Source: an uncultured Clostridia bacterium (GTDB taxonomy: Bacteria > Bacillota > Clostridia > TANB77 > CAG-508). From it: a DNA stretch of 64,000 nt. The position numbers and the translations under genes are program-made. Below, piece after piece: positions 27,957 to 39,263 of the stretch; positions within the stretch are counted from its first letter, which is position 1, and every line of letters begins with the position of its first letter. The stretch covers positions 85,644-149,643 of the forward strand of contig CAKMVZ010000005.1 in the NCBI GenBank assembly GCA_928721915.1. The letters are read 5' to 3'. The notes beneath the pieces were generated by a model. The model was given only the letters and a program-made list of their open reading frames with translations, was not told the origin of the DNA and did no database searches.

Positions 27957-30900
27957 ATGTATTTAAAAAGATTAGAAATGTATGGCTTTAAGTCTTTTGC
28001 TGATAAAACAGTTTTAGATTTTAAGCCTGGAATTACAACTGTTATAGGACCAAATGGTTCCGGAAAAAGTAATATTTCAGATTGTATTCGTTGGATACTT
28101 GGTGAACAAAGTATTAAATCTTTAAGGGGTTCTAAAACAGAAGATGTCATTTTTTCAGGAACACAAAATAGAAAATCTTTAGGTTTTGCAGAAGGCTCAA
28201 TTGTTATTGATAATAGTGATGGAAAGCTTCCAATTGAATATTCAGAGGTAATAGTTACTAGAAAATATTATAGAAGTGGAGAATCACGGATATTTTATAA
28301 ATAAAGCTCCTTGTAGATTAAAAGATATTTTAGAACTTTTTATGGATACAGGAATTGGAAAAGATGGATATTCTATTATTGGACAAGGTAAGATTGATGA
28401 GATTTTAAGCAATAAATCAGAAGATAGAAGACATATTTTTGAAGAAGCAGCTGGAATTGTAAAATATAGAGCAAGAAAACAAGAGTCAGAGAAAAAACTA
28501 GAACAAACTAAGCTTAATCTTCTTAGAATAAATGATATAATTGTAGAAATTGAGTCTAATATTGATTCACTTAAAAGCCAATCAGAAAAAGCGAAGAAAT
28601 TTTTAAATTTAAGAGATGAATTAAAAAATATAGAAATAGGTTTGTTTTTATATAATATTGATGAATATAAAAAGAAAATTGAAGATTTAGAGAAAGATTT
28701 AGATGTTTTTGAAACTCAAAAAATAAAAGAAGAAGAAAAATTAAATAATATATCTTTAGAAAAAGAAAAAATAAGAAGTTCTTTAGATGAAATTACAGCT
28801 CTTATTGAAAAAACTCAGAATTTAAAATTCGAATTTGAAAAAAAGAAAGAGCAAATTACGAGTGATATAAATGTTAATTTAGAAAGAATTTCTAATAATG
28901 AAGAAAATTATAAACGCTATGATGAGGAAATTTTAGAGTTAAAAGAAAAAAATGAAAAATTAGAAGAAGATAAAAAATTAAGAACAGAGAAAAAGCAAAA
29001 TTTAGCAGTAAATAAAGAAAAATTTGAAAAAGAATTAGAAGAAAAGCAAAAAGAATTAGATGAATATAATAAAACATTGTCTAGTAAAGAACTTGAAATT
29101 GAGGGAAAAAAGAAAAAGGTAGATGAAAATATTGATACAAAATATGAATTAGTTGCTTCATTAAACTTAGAAAAAGCAAATTTAGAAAATTTAGTAAAAA
29201 AAGAAAAATCTTTAAAATCAGATTTAGAATCAAGTATTTTAGAATTAGATTCATCAAGAGCTACAAAAAGTGAATTAGATAGTAAGTTTTATAACATTGA
29301 GGCAGCAAGAAATAAAGATTTAAAAGACTTAGAAGAATTAAAAGCAAAAAATGCAGAAAAAAATAAAAAACTCGATGAGTTTAACCAAAAAATAAATGAT
29401 TTAGAAAAAGAATATAGAATAAAAGATGCAAAATTAAAATTTTTGCAAGAAACAGAAAGAGAAAAAGAAGGATATAATAAAAGCGTTAAATCTATTTTAA
29501 ATAAAATAGAAACAGAAAATTTATATAAAAATAAAGTTTATGGAGTTTTAGCAAATTTAATTTCTGTTCCAAAAGAATATGAAGCAGCAATTGAAATGGC
29601 ATTAGGAGCCAGCATTCAAAATATAGTTACTGAAACTGAGCAAGAAGCAAAAGAATTAATTGAATATTTAAGAAAAGAAAAACTGGGAAGAGCTTCGTTT
29701 TTACCAATTAGTTCTATAAAAGGTCAAAAATTAGACAATATAAAATTAACTAATGGAACAATTGGAATTGCTTCAGATTTAATTAAATTTAACAAAAAAT
29801 ATGAGCAAATTATACTTAATTTATTAGGTAGAACTGTTATTACAGAGGATTTAGACTCTGCAGTAATTTTAACAAAATCTAATAGTCAAAAATTTAAAGT
29901 TGTAACTTTAAAAGGTGATATTATAAACCCAGGAGGAAGCATTACAGGTGGATTTATTGCTCCAAAAACAGTTAATCTTTTAGGTAGAAGTTTAAGTATA
30001 AAAGAATTAGAAAAAGAGCTTAAAAATTTATCTGCAAGAATTGAAAAAATAAATCAAGAAAAAGCAGAATTTGAGGAAAATATAGTACATATAAAAAATG
30101 CTCTTGATGAAAAACAAAAATCTATTAATGAATCAGAAGTTAATTATGGAGTAGAAAATCAAAAAATTAAGAATTTTGAGCTTGAAATTACAAAAATAGA
30201 AAATAAAATTGAAAAATTAAAAGAAGATATTAAATTAAATTTAGATGAGCAAATTAAAACTAAAAATAAGATAGATGAAGTTTCAAAAGAAATAGAAAAA
30301 CTTGATATTGAAACAAATAATTTAAATGAAGAAATTGCTGAGTTTACTAAAAATAATAAAGATAATCAAAAATATATTGATGATTTAAATTTCGAAGTTA
30401 CAAATTTAAAAATTTCAGTATCTTCATTTGATGAAAGTGAAAGTTCTATTAATGAATTTGTTCAAAAAATAGATAGTGATATTGAAAATAATAATAAATC
30501 TATTCAAAATAAAGAAGATTTAAAAGTAAAATTATTAGCAAATAATGAAGAACTTAAAAATACTAATGAAAATTTAAAAAATGAAATTGAAAATATGGAA
30601 AAAGAAGCTTTTAGAAGTTTTGATAAGACTGAGGCTTTAAAACTAGAAAGACAAGAAAAGAATGAAAAAATGTCAAAATTAGAGCTTGAAGTTGAAAATG
30701 AACAAAATATTATAAATGATGTTAAATCACAGCTTTCTAAAATTGAAATAAGAAAATCTAAGTTTGAACTTGAGCTTGAGCAAACAATAAATAAAATGTG
30801 GGAAGAATATGAAATAACTCCTAATAATGTAAAAGATATTGAAAAAGCTCAAAATCCTGCAGAAATAAGTAAAAAAGTAACTGACTTAAGACAGAATATA

Positions 30901-31518
30901 AAGGATTTAGGAGATATTAATGTAAATTCAATTAAAGAATATGAAGAAACAAAGAAAAGATATGATTTTCTTTGTGAACAAAGGCTAGATTTGGAAAATA
31001 CAATTTCAAAACTTAAAAAATTAATTAATGAAATTGTAGATAATATGAAAAAGCAATTTGCTGAAAAATTTAAATTGATTAATCAAAACTTTAAAGAAGT
31101 ATTTAAAGAACTTTTTGGTGGTGGAAAAGCTGATTTAAAATTAGAAGATAGTAGTCAAATTTTAGAGTGTGGAATTGAAATTGAAGTTCAACCACCAGGA
31201 AAAAAACTTCAATCAATGTCTTTACTATCAGGTGGAGAAAGAGCTTTTACAGCTATTGCACTTTTATTTGCAATTTTAAAAATAAATCCTGCTCCATTTT
31301 GTGTTTTAGATGAGATAGAAGCTGCTTTAGATGATGTAAATGTATACAGATTCGCAGAATACTTAAAGAAATTTGGAAAAGAAACACAGTTTTTAGTTAT
31401 AACTCATAGAAAAGGAACAATGGAAGCAGCAGATACTGTTTATGGTATTACTATGGAAGAAAAAGGAATAAGTAAACTTTTATCATTAGATATGAAACAA
31501 GAAAATATTGCAGTATAA
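27957..31518 (+). CDS. smc: chromosome segregation ATPase SMC, one CGG +1 shift
   Basis: Core of the bacterial condensin with ScpA and ScpB (scpB is at 43134). 1186 residues, full length, read as 27957-28286, skip C28287, then 28288-31518. The N-terminal head has [18 protein letters not shown] and Walker [10 protein letters not shown], ending YRSGES at the site. The +1 frame starts [14 protein letters not shown], the conserved segment, then GQGKIDEIL. Two long coiled coils flank the hinge (about residues 510-640, GGSITGG). The C-terminal head has [17 protein letters not shown] and [15 protein letters not shown]. Unshifted it would stop 5 codons later. ATG 27957 is chosen from the family alignment; AAAGAGGAT precedes it. 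Confidence 0.94.
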
Positions 31519-31522
31519 AATA

Positions 31523-31553
31523 AAAATGCCTTATTTTAAATAGGGCATTTTTT
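31523..31553 (+). terminator. terminator after smc
   Basis: AAAATGCC and GGGCATTTT pair around an AT loop, followed by a T run. Confidence 0.75.
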
Positions 31554-31773
31554 AATAACTTAAATTTTAAGTTTAGAATAAACTATGTTTAGAAATGCAT
31601 TAAAAATTTAATATATATGATAATTTTTGTAGTACTAATTAGTTTTGAAGTTGAAAAATGGAGAAAAATAGAGAAAAATGAAGATAAAACGAGTATAGGA
31701 AGAATTTGCCTATCACATTTTTGTATAATTTTTCTTAAATTTGAAAAATATAATAATATAAAATTTATTAAAT

Positions 31774-31802
31774 TTGCATTTTTATTATTTCCGTAGTATA
31801 AT
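31774..31802 (+). promoter_or_regulatory. promoter of the M23 peptidase gene
   Basis: TTGCAT (31774-31779), 17 bases and TATAAT (31797-31802), 43 bases upstream of the start codon. Confidence 0.6.
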
Positions 31803-31844
31803 AGCAAACGTGTGACAAATTCTAAATTAAAAGAAAAGGAGTGA

Positions 31845-32930
31845 ATGTTTATTTTAAAAGGAAAGTTAATACGTTTTACAAAAGATATCATCAATCCTGT
31901 GAAAATAATTTTACTTACTATAATATTTTTAGCGTTAGTAATTTTAATAAAGTATAAGCCTGTATATTCAGTTACACTATCAGGTAAAACTTTAGGATAT
32001 GTTGCAGAAAAATCAGAATTAGATAATAAAATTAATGAATATATGAATAATACGCAAGGAACAGTTGCTGTAATAGATATTGAAGAAAAACCAGAATATA
32101 CTTTTGAATTAGTTCCAAAAAATGAAGAAACTAATGAAGAAGAAATTTTGGAAGATGTTGAAGAAACAGCTGTTATAACATATAGAACATATGGTGTAAC
32201 AGTTAATGGGGAAATTAAAACTGAAGTTGATACTGAGGAAGAAGCCTCAGAGATTATCAATAATTTAAGTCAGGATGTTAAAGAAGGTGTAGATTTTAAG
32301 CTAGGATATACAGAAATCTATACAATAGGACAAAACAATTCAGTTTCAAATGATGAAGCTTTAAAAATAGTTTCAGAAATAAAAACAGCAAAAGTTACAG
32401 AATATGAAGAGGAGCAAGCTAGAATTGCTGCAGAAAAAGCAGCTAAAGAAGCAGCAGCTAAAGCTGCAGCCGCTAAAAAAGCAGCGGCAGCTAGACAAAA
32501 AGCTACTATTTCAACTGCAAGTTATGGTTCATATGGAAATGTAAATGGAATAGCAATTTCTACTCCATTAAAAACAAGTCCATTAATAACTTCCAGATTT
32601 GGAGAAGTAAGCTCATCAAGATCAAGTTCTCATACAGGGCTTGACTTAGCGGTTGCAAAAGGAACTTCAATTTACCCAATTGCTAGTGGAACTGTTGTGT
32701 CAGCTTCATATCAAGGTTCTTATGGTAATTTAATTATAATTGACCATGGAAATGGAGTTCAGTCATATTATGCTCACTGTAATTCAATAAATGTAAGTTC
32801 GGGAGCTACAGTTACTGTAGATACTGTTATAGGAACTGTTGGTTCAACAGGAAACTCAACAGGACCTCATTTACACTTAGAAATAAGAGTAAATGGAGCA
32901 ATAACTAATCCACAAAACTATTTATATTAG
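31845..32930 (+). CDS. membrane-anchored M23 peptidoglycan endopeptidase
   Basis: 361 residues. It has an N-terminal membrane helix (about 21-40), a region resembling the clostridial pre-peptidase linker (about 45-180), an Ala/Lys-rich helix (about 185-222, spacer), and a C-terminal LytM/M23 domain. Zinc ligands and the catalytic His are visible: SSSHTGLDLA (HxxxD), YYAHCN and GPHLHLEIR (HxH). It probably cleaves peptide cross-links outside the membrane, for growth, division or sporulation; SpoIIQ-like roles are possible but not shown. The ribosome binding site AAAGGAG precedes ATG 31845. Confidence 0.85.
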   Translation: MFILKGKLIRFTKDIINPVKIILLTIIFLALVILIKYKPVYSVTLSGKTLGYVAEKSELDNKINEYMNNTQGTVAVIDIEEKPEYTFELVPKNEETNEEEILEDVEETAVITYRTYGVTVNGEIKTEVDTEEEASEIINNLSQDVKEGVDFKLGYTEIYTIGQNNSVSNDEALKIVSEIKTAKVTEYEEEQARIAAEKAAKEAAAKAAAAKKAAAARQKATISTASYGSYGNVNGIAISTPLKTSPLITSRFGEVSSSRSSSHTGLDLAVAKGTSIYPIASGTVVSASYQGSYGNLIIIDHGNGVQSYYAHCNSINVSSGATVTVDTVIGTVGSTGNSTGPHLHLEIRVNGAITNPQNYLY

Positions 32931-32935
32931 TAATA

Positions 32936-32965
32936 AAAATCTCTCTTTTTAAGGGAGATTTTTTG
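32936..32965 (+). terminator. terminator after the M23 peptidase gene
   Basis: AAAATCTCTC and GGGAGATTTT with a short loop, followed by a T run. Confidence 0.75.
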
Positions 32966-33052
32966 TTATAATAATTGACGAAATTTGATGTAGAATGTTA
33001 TAATAAAAAAAGTATGAAAGTAAAAGTTAAAAGCGGAGGTTTTTTGTAAATA

Positions 33053-34294
33053 ATGGAAAGATTTGGGAAATCTATAAGAAAGGTATATCAAAATGATTCA
33101 GGATTATTTGTTGGTGAAATTCATGAAAATGAAACGGAAATAATATTTTATGATACTATTAAAATAGTACCGCCTAAAGTAGAGTTTAGTGATGATTCTA
33201 TTAAAAGATATGTTGTTATAACTCATGATTTGTATTCAAATGATGTGGAACCTAATAGTAGTACAGTGCATGCTGTTGATTTTGCATATGGTATAATTGA
33301 TGAAGAAAGACTAAATTCAGATGAAGAATATCGTGCAAGAATGGAAAAATATGTTTTTTCAAGAAAAGGATTAGATAATGTAGTTAAAAATTATTGTGGT
33401 TTGTTACCAATTGATGTTAACATTATAGACGAACCTGAAGAAGGCGAAGAAAAAAGGTTTGAAGGTTTTGATGAAAATATTAATTGTGAATATATTGAAG
33501 GCATGCCAGAAGTTGTTTTAGATGGGGTTTTAAGAGCTTCACATAGACGAGTTTATGTTGATGAGGATAAAGAAGATGAAATACCAGAAGAAGATATTCC
33601 AAAAAACTCTTTTGAGATGTTCTCTTTAATTCATGGTGCAAAAGCTCCAAAAAAGCAAAAAAAATCTTTTAAAGAAATATGGGCTGATTTAAATAAAAAA
33701 CATGATGAAAAATATAGATCTAAAGTTAATGAAACAGAAGAAAATGATGAAAGCAGAAAATTACCACCAAAAGAAGCTAATCTAGATACAGCTGGAGAAG
33801 GTTTGTTAATAATTTGCTATAGAACAGGTGATATTATAACTAGAAGACCTGAATATGATGAAGAAGGACGTAGAAATGGAAAAATTAATATAAGTAAATG
33901 TACAAGAATAAATTGGTGCTCTAAGGATTTAGAGACAAAACAACTAAGTAGTATAATAACAACTTTACTTACAGTTGATGATGAAAGATTAGAAAAAGAT
34001 GAAGATTATATAAATAAAATGGTTCTTGAAATTGGAGTTCCATTATTAAAGTATGCAAATGAAATGCATATAGGAAAGCGTGTTCCGCAAAGCTTAGGCG
34101 TTAAATGGCCTTATTTAGGTGCATTTGATCCAAATGCTAAAGGAGGTATTAGTTCAAAAGATACTAAAAATCAAAAATATTTTGCTAGAATAAATAGAGA
34201 AGAGAAAAAATTAGAAGAACAAGCACAAAATGAAATTGATGAAAATAATGAGATTGAAGCCGATTTTGATGAAGGAATAGACAGAATAGAATAA
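33053..34294 (+). CDS. unknown protein, paralog of the next gene (long form)
   Basis: 413 residues, very acidic, no signal peptide and no family that I recognise. Two similar modules are visible. One, around residues 60-125, reads VDFAYGIIDEERLNSDEEYR, then KNYCGLLPIDV. The other, around 300-350, has LTVDDERLEKDEDYINKMV. The next gene has matching modules (DVIYGNLN.NELRKNEPLRKR, RKYCGLIPYRV and GEVNEERLKRDEEYRKAFV), so the two are paralogs. The recurring pattern (D/E)ERL..DEEYR is a recognisable signature for searching. The start follows AGCGGAGG. Confidence 0.6.
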   Translation: MERFGKSIRKVYQNDSGLFVGEIHENETEIIFYDTIKIVPPKVEFSDDSIKRYVVITHDLYSNDVEPNSSTVHAVDFAYGIIDEERLNSDEEYRARMEKYVFSRKGLDNVVKNYCGLLPIDVNIIDEPEEGEEKRFEGFDENINCEYIEGMPEVVLDGVLRASHRRVYVDEDKEDEIPEEDIPKNSFEMFSLIHGAKAPKKQKKSFKEIWADLNKKHDEKYRSKVNETEENDESRKLPPKEANLDTAGEGLLIICYRTGDIITRRPEYDEEGRRNGKINISKCTRINWCSKDLETKQLSSIITTLLTVDDERLEKDEDYINKMVLEIGVPLLKYANEMHIGKRVPQSLGVKWPYLGAFDPNAKGGISSKDTKNQKYFARINREEKKLEEQAQNEIDENNEIEADFDEGIDRIE

Positions 34295-34312
34295 TTAATT
34301 AGGAGAATAAAT

Positions 34313-35260
34313 ATGAGTGAAAAAAAGAAAAATGCTTTATTTTATTCAAGAGAAGATTTAACAGGCAGGGGTTCTAGTAAGATTCAGCTTTTTGAATTAG
34401 AAAATCCCGGAGAAGTAAATAAAATTAATATAGATGGAAAACTAGTTATTTTAAATCCCGTAAGTGTCCAAGGAACAAATATAATAGTAAAACCATATGT
34501 TTTTATTGAAAGCTATAGAAATATGGATTTAACAACAGTTGATGTTATATATGGAAATTTAAATATTAATGAATTAAGAAAAAATGAACCTTTAAGAAAA
34601 AGATTATTTGATGAAAATTTAACGAGAGAAAATTTGGAAATAATTACAAGAAAATATTGTGGACTTATTCCTTATAGAGTTTTTAATGATCCATATGGTA
34701 AAAAAGATTTTCAAATGCCAAAAGATAAAGCACCTTTTTTAGCTAAAGCTATTATGGGGTCTGCTTATGTTGAAAATAGACAAACTTCAATAAATATGAA
34801 TAATGCCAGAAGTAGTAATTCTAATGGAAATCGAGGGAGTTTTTGGAGTAGACTTTTTGGTACTAAAACTGAAGCTGAATCTAATACTTCATTGGGGCAG
34901 TATACAAGTACTACTACTTATACTAAAAATGAGGGAGTTTTATTTTATAAGTCAGGAGCTGTAATCTTTAATAAAAAATTATATTCAAAATTTAATTATG
35001 CAACAAAGGATTCTGAAACCGGAGTTAGAACTCAAGTTGATAGTATTTTAATTGGCGAAGTAAATGAAGAAAGATTAAAAAGGGATGAAGAATATAGAAA
35101 AGCTTTTGTAACTGAAATTTTCTCTCCTTCAAGATTAAAAAATGCAAGAACTGTTTCAGGATTTCCGTATATTGGTAATTTTACAGAAAGTAAAAGATTT
35201 GAATATGATATGGATGCAATAAAAGATTTTAATGAATTAGTACAATATGGAAATAGATAG
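34313..35260 (+). CDS. unknown protein, paralog of the preceding gene (short form)
   Basis: 315 residues, no signal peptide. It shares the module Y.N.NELR.NE.LR, KYCGLIPYRV in its N-terminal half and GEVNEERLKRDEEYRKAF in its C-terminal half with the upstream gene, and both end with a G.P.LG/IG.F segment (SGFPYIGNF here, VKWPYLGAF upstream). A Ser/Asn/Thr-rich linker separates the halves. The two genes are 18 bases apart, in one transcript closed by a terminator. Cytoplasmic by sequence; function unknown. Confidence 0.6.
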   Translation: MSEKKKNALFYSREDLTGRGSSKIQLFELENPGEVNKINIDGKLVILNPVSVQGTNIIVKPYVFIESYRNMDLTTVDVIYGNLNINELRKNEPLRKRLFDENLTRENLEIITRKYCGLIPYRVFNDPYGKKDFQMPKDKAPFLAKAIMGSAYVENRQTSINMNNARSSNSNGNRGSFWSRLFGTKTEAESNTSLGQYTSTTTYTKNEGVLFYKSGAVIFNKKLYSKFNYATKDSETGVRTQVDSILIGEVNEERLKRDEEYRKAFVTEIFSPSRLKNARTVSGFPYIGNFTESKRFEYDMDAIKDFNELVQYGNR

Positions 35261-35267
35261 ATAAATC

Positions 35268-35309
35268 AAGCTAAAAGTTATTTATTAATAAATAATTTTT
35301 AGCTTTTTT
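35268..35309 (+). terminator. terminator after the paralogous pair
   Basis: AAGCTAAAA and TTTTTAGCTT flank an AT loop, followed by T. Confidence 0.65.
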
Positions 35310-35426
35310 ATTATGAATGCATAAATATAGTTTTTAAGAAAAAATAATTAAAAAATATGGTTGAAATTATATATATTTTTTTATATAATACTTCTTAAGT
35401 AAAAAAATTAAGAGGAGGTTTTGCTT

Positions 35427-38034
35427 ATGGCAGAAGTATCTGAAGAGGAAAAACAAGAGATTGAGGAGATGATTGATGGTTTAGTTAAACGAGCTAGAAA
35501 GGCATCAGAAGAATATAAAAAACTTGATCAAAAAACAGTAGATAATATTACAAAAGCAATGGCTATGGCCGGCTTGGATCATCATATGGAACTTGCTAAA
35601 ATGGCTGTAGAAGAAACAAAAAGAGGTATTTATGAGGATAAAATAACTAAGAATATGTTTGCTACAGAGTATATTTATCATAGTATTAAATATGAAAAAA
35701 CAGTAGGAGAGGTTGAATATAATGAAGAAGAAGGTTATAGCTTAGTTGCTGAACCAATTGGTGTAATTGCAGGGGTTACTCCTGTTACAAACCCAACATC
35801 AACAACAATGTTTAAATCAATAATCTCAGCAAAAACAAGAAATGTTATAATTTTTGGATTTCATCCATCAGCTCAAAAATGTTCTGTTGCAGCAGCTGAA
35901 ATAGTAAAAAAAGCAGCAATAGAAGCTGGAGCTCCAGAAGATTGTATATTATGGATAGATAAACCTTCAATTACAGCTACATCAGCTTTGATGAATCATC
36001 CAGGAGTTGATTTAATATTAGCAACAGGTGGTTCTGGAATGGTAAAAAGTGCATATTCTTGTGGAAAACCAGCATTAGGTGTAGGACCACGGAAATGTAC
36101 CTTGTTATATTGATAAAACTGCTAATTTAGAAGCTTCTGTAAATGATTTAGTAATGTCAAAATCATTTGATAATGGAATGATTTGTGCTTCTGAACAATC
36201 TGTTTTAGTAGATAATGAAATTACTGAAAAATTTGAGGAATTAATGAAAAAAGCAGGTTGCTATTTTGTAAATGAAGAAGAAAAAGCAAAATTACAAAAA
36301 GCAATGTTTAATAGTGAAACAAATAAATTAATTGGAGCAATTGCTGGTCAATCTCCAAAAAGAATTGCTGAACTTGCTGGTTTTGATATTCCAGATAAAA
36401 CAAAAGTCTTAGTAGTTCCAGAAACTGGAATTGGAATTGAGCATCCATTTTCATCAGAAAAACTAAGTCCAGTTTTAGCTTATTATAAAGTAAATGGAGC
36501 AGAAGAGGGAATTGATAAGGCAGATAGATTAATTAAATTTAATGGAATGGGACATTCTGCAGTTATTCACTCAGAAGATGAAGAAACAATAAAGAAATTT
36601 TCTGAAACTGTAAAAGTAGGAAGAATTATAGTAAATTCTCCATCATCACATGGAGCTATAGGAGATATTTATAATACAAATATGCCATCTCTTACATTAG
36701 GTTGCGGAACATTTGGAGGAAACACTACAACATCAAATGTTTCTTCAGTAAATTTAATTAATTTAAAAAGAGTTGCAAAAAGGAGGGTTAATATGCAATG
36801 GTTTAAAGTTCCAGAAAAAATTTATTTTGAGCCAGGTTCAATAGCTTATTTAGAAAAAATGAAAGATATTACAAGAGCATTTATTGTTACAGATGAATCA
36901 ATGGTAAAATTAGGATATGTTGATAAGATTTTATATCATTTAAGAAAAAGACAAAGCTATGTTCATTCAGAAATCTTTTCAGAAGTTGAACCAGACCCTT
37001 CTTTTGATACAATAAATAAAGGTGTAGAAGCAATGAAAAATTTTAATCCTGATGTGATTATTGCATTAGGTGGAGGAAGTGCAATTGATGCAGCAAAGGG
37101 TATGTGGCTTTTTTACGAATATCCAGATGCTGATCCTGAAGGATTAAAATTAAAATTTATGGATATAAGAAAAAGAACATATAAATTTCCACCACTTGGA
37201 ATCAAATGTAAAATGGTAGCAATTCCAACAACTTCTGGAACTGGTTCAGAAGTAACTTCTTTTGCAGTTATCACTGATAAAAAGAAAAATATAAAATATC
37301 CATTAGCAGATTATGAATTAACGCCAGATGTTGCAATAATTGACCCTGATTTAGTTTTAAGTTTACCACCAAAACAAACAGCAGATACTGGTATGGATGT
37401 TTTAACACATGCTATTGAAGCATATGTTTCAGTTATGGCTTCAGATTATACAGATGGTCTTTCTGAAAAAGCAGTAAGAATGGTATTTGAAAATTTAGAA
37501 GAAGCATATAAAAATGGAGCTCAAAATAAAGTAGCTCGTGAAAAAATGCATAATGCAAGTTGTATTGCAGGTATGTCATTTACAAACGCATTTTTAGGAG
37601 TTAACCATTCAATAGCGCATAAATTAGGAGGAGAATTCCATATACCACATGGTAGAGCAAATTCAATAATTTTACCATATGTTATAAAATACAATGGAAG
37701 TCAACCAACAAAATTTGTTTCATGGCCAAAATATGACCACTTTATTGCTGATGAAAAATATGCATATCTTGCAAAAATGTTAGGACTTCCAGCTTCAACT
37801 AATGAAGAAGGTGTTTTAAGTTTAGCAAGAGCAGTAAGAGATTTAGCAGAAAAAGTAGGTGAACCTCTATCAATAAAAGATTGTGGAATTCCAGAAGCAG
37901 AATTTATGGCAAAATTAGATGATTTAGCAGAAAAAGCATTTTCAGATCAATGTACAACTGTAAATCCAAGAGTTCCGTTAGTAGAAGAAATTAAACAAAT
38001 ATTAATAGATAGCTATTATGGAAACGAAGTATAA
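35427..38034 (+). CDS. adhE: bifunctional acetaldehyde/alcohol dehydrogenase AdhE, one CGG +1 shift
   Basis: Reduces acetyl-CoA to acetaldehyde and then ethanol with NADH. 868 residues, full length, read as 35427-36089, skip C36090, then 36091-38034. The aldehyde dehydrogenase domain has GVIAGVTPVTNPTSTTMFK in the first frame, ending LGVGP. The +1 frame gives GNVPCYIDKTA, then MICASEQSVLV with the catalytic Cys and LTLGCGTFGGN. The iron-dependent alcohol dehydrogenase domain starts near MQWFKVPEKIYFEPGS and has ALGGGSAIDAAKG, IPTTSGTGSEVTSFAVI and the metal-site His residues in HAIEAYVS, NHSIAHKLGG and IPHGRANSI. ATG 35427 follows AGAGGAGG. Unshifted it would stop 6 codons after the site. Confidence 0.94.
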
Positions 38035-38142
38035 ACAAAATATTACATTTTAATTACATTTTCTAAAAATATTGACAAAAAATGGATTATATTATAAAAA
38101 TAATATAAGAAATTTTTAAGATTATAAAAGGAGATACTTAAG

Positions 38143-38445
38143 ATGGCAAAAGATAAAGAAAATGTAAATGAAAAACCTACTAAAAACTGGTTAACAACAT
38201 TATTATTATGCTGGTTTCTTGGATTCTTTGGAGTTCATCGTTTATATGCAGGAAGAATAGGAGAAGGCTTATTAATGCTTTATTGGACTGTTGTTTCAGC
38301 TTTAGTAACATACTTAAATGCATATTTAGGTTTAGCTTGCTTTGTAGGAGTTGGAGCAGTTGTTGTATATGACTTTATAATTATTGCAATGAAAAAATTC
38401 AAAGATTGCTATGGAAGAAATATAGCAGAAGAAAAATTAAATTAA
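38143..38445 (+). CDS. TM2-domain membrane protein
   Basis: 100 residues with the TM2 pattern: a first helix LLLCWFLGFFGVHRLYAGRI, the FFGVHRLY motif, a G.G.....W turn, then two hydrophobic segments ending VVVYDFIIIAMKKFKD. TM2 proteins are small membrane proteins of uncertain role. AAAGGAGA precedes the start. A strong terminator follows, with five-base GAGCG/CGCTC arms at 38465-38484. Confidence 0.8.
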   Translation: MAKDKENVNEKPTKNWLTTLLLCWFLGFFGVHRLYAGRIGEGLLMLYWTVVSALVTYLNAYLGLACFVGVGAVVVYDFIIIAMKKFKDCYGRNIAEEKLN

Positions 38446-38463
38446 TAAATAATATTAAAATCA

Positions 38464-38492
38464 AGAGCGGACTAAGGTTCGCTCTTTTTTTT
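38464..38492 (+). terminator. terminator after the TM2 gene
   Basis: GAGCG and CGCTC form a GC-rich stem, followed by a run of T. Confidence 0.7.
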
Positions 38493-38501
38493 AGTTAAAA
38501 A

Positions 38502-38530
38502 ACCTACTCTACAAAAATGGCAGAGTAGGA
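38502..38530 (-). terminator. terminator of the minus-strand 38.6 kb gene
   Basis: CCTACTCT and AGAGTAGG pair around a loop; on the minus strand a T run follows. Confidence 0.65.
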
Positions 38531-38566
38531 AAAGCAAGTTGGCTTTTTTTAAGAGGTTGGTAGTAA

Positions 38567-38848
38567 TTACTCATTATAGTCTACAATTGCAGCCTTAACC
38601 TCACGGATTTTTCTTTTTCTTCCAAAAAGAGGAAGTTTGTAGCCAACCCCAAAAAGAATGCAATTATTTTCTGCATCTAATATATTTTTTTGGTAGTTAG
38701 TTGGCTGAAGTTCAGCTTTCTTCATGCAATCTTGTACAAAGAGCTGTGCTCCAATCCCAGTAAAAGCGTCAGCTGCGATGTAAATTTCATTTTTTAGTTT
38801 TTCAACTAAAAAAGTCCGTCCGTTTTTTGAAACAATTTTTTCTACCAT
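38567..38848 (-). CDS. small hypothetical protein, probably imported; CGG used as Arg
   Basis: 93 residues, family not recognised, no membrane segment. The C-terminus is basic (LFGRKRKIREVKAAIVDYNE). GC content and codon use are higher than in the surrounding DNA. Codon 11 (38818-38816) is CGG, read as Arg in SKNGRTFLVEK; shifting there would give Gly, Leu, Phe and a stop. It is therefore grouped with the accessory genes that use the standard code. GAGAGGTAG upstream on this strand is its ribosome binding site. It lies 300 bases from tRNA-Met and an integrase remnant. Confidence 0.6.
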   Translation of the reverse strand: MVEKIVSKNGRTFLVEKLKNEIYIAADAFTGIGAQLFVQDCMKKAELQPTNYQKNILDAENNCILFGVGYKLPLFGRKRKIREVKAAIVDYNE

Positions 38849-38879
38849 TTTTTCTACCTCTCTTATAAAATTTATTTCT

Positions 38880-39111
38880 ACATTGCTTCCACAATGAGAT
38901 ATATTAATTATAATTTATAAATTAATGAAAATCAAATTTTTAATAAATTGGTTTTTACTAATTTTAATTAATTAAAATAAATAAAAAAATAATTATTAAT
39001 CGAAAAGGTAAATTGTAAAATTAAAATAAATTTTGTAAAACTAAACTAAAATATATGATTAAAAATCAAAAAATAAAAAAATTTAAAAAATAAAAAAATT
39101 TAAAAAAAGTA
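38880..39111. other. AT-rich spacer upstream of tRNA-Met
   Basis: Nearly all A and T, with a direct repeat AAAAAATTTAAAAAATAAAA near 39070-39100. I see no gene. Confidence 0.5.
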
Positions 39112-39140
39112 TTGCCAAATATAATTTTTTTTGTTATAAT
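39112..39140 (+). promoter_or_regulatory. promoter of tRNA-Met
   Basis: TTGCCA (39112-39117), 17 bases and TATAAT (39135-39140), 12 bases before the tRNA. Confidence 0.65.
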
Positions 39141-39152
39141 ATTTCTTGTTAT

Positions 39153-39229
39153 GGCGAGATAGCTCAGTTGGCTAGAGCAACTGGTTCATACCCAGTGGGT
39201 CGAGGGTTCGAATCCCCCTCTCGCTACCA
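39153..39229 (+). tRNA. tRNA-Met (CAT), elongator type
   Basis: 77 bases including an encoded CCA. D-arm AGCTCAGTTGGCTAGAGC, anticodon stem ACTGG/CCAGT with anticodon CAT at 39187-39189, T-loop TTCGAAT. The acceptor stem GGCGAGA pairs with TCTCGCT, with the G-T first pair also found in other clostridial elongator Met tRNAs. CAT can also mark an Ile tRNA read through lysidine, but the body resembles Met. A terminator follows at once. Confidence 0.9.
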
Positions 39230-39231
39230 GA

Positions 39232-39263
39232 AAAAAGACTAGAGTTTGCTCTAGTCTTTTTTA
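39232..39263 (+). terminator. terminator after tRNA-Met
   Basis: AAAAGACTAGAG and CTCTAGTCTTTT with loop TTTG, followed by T. Confidence 0.8.
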
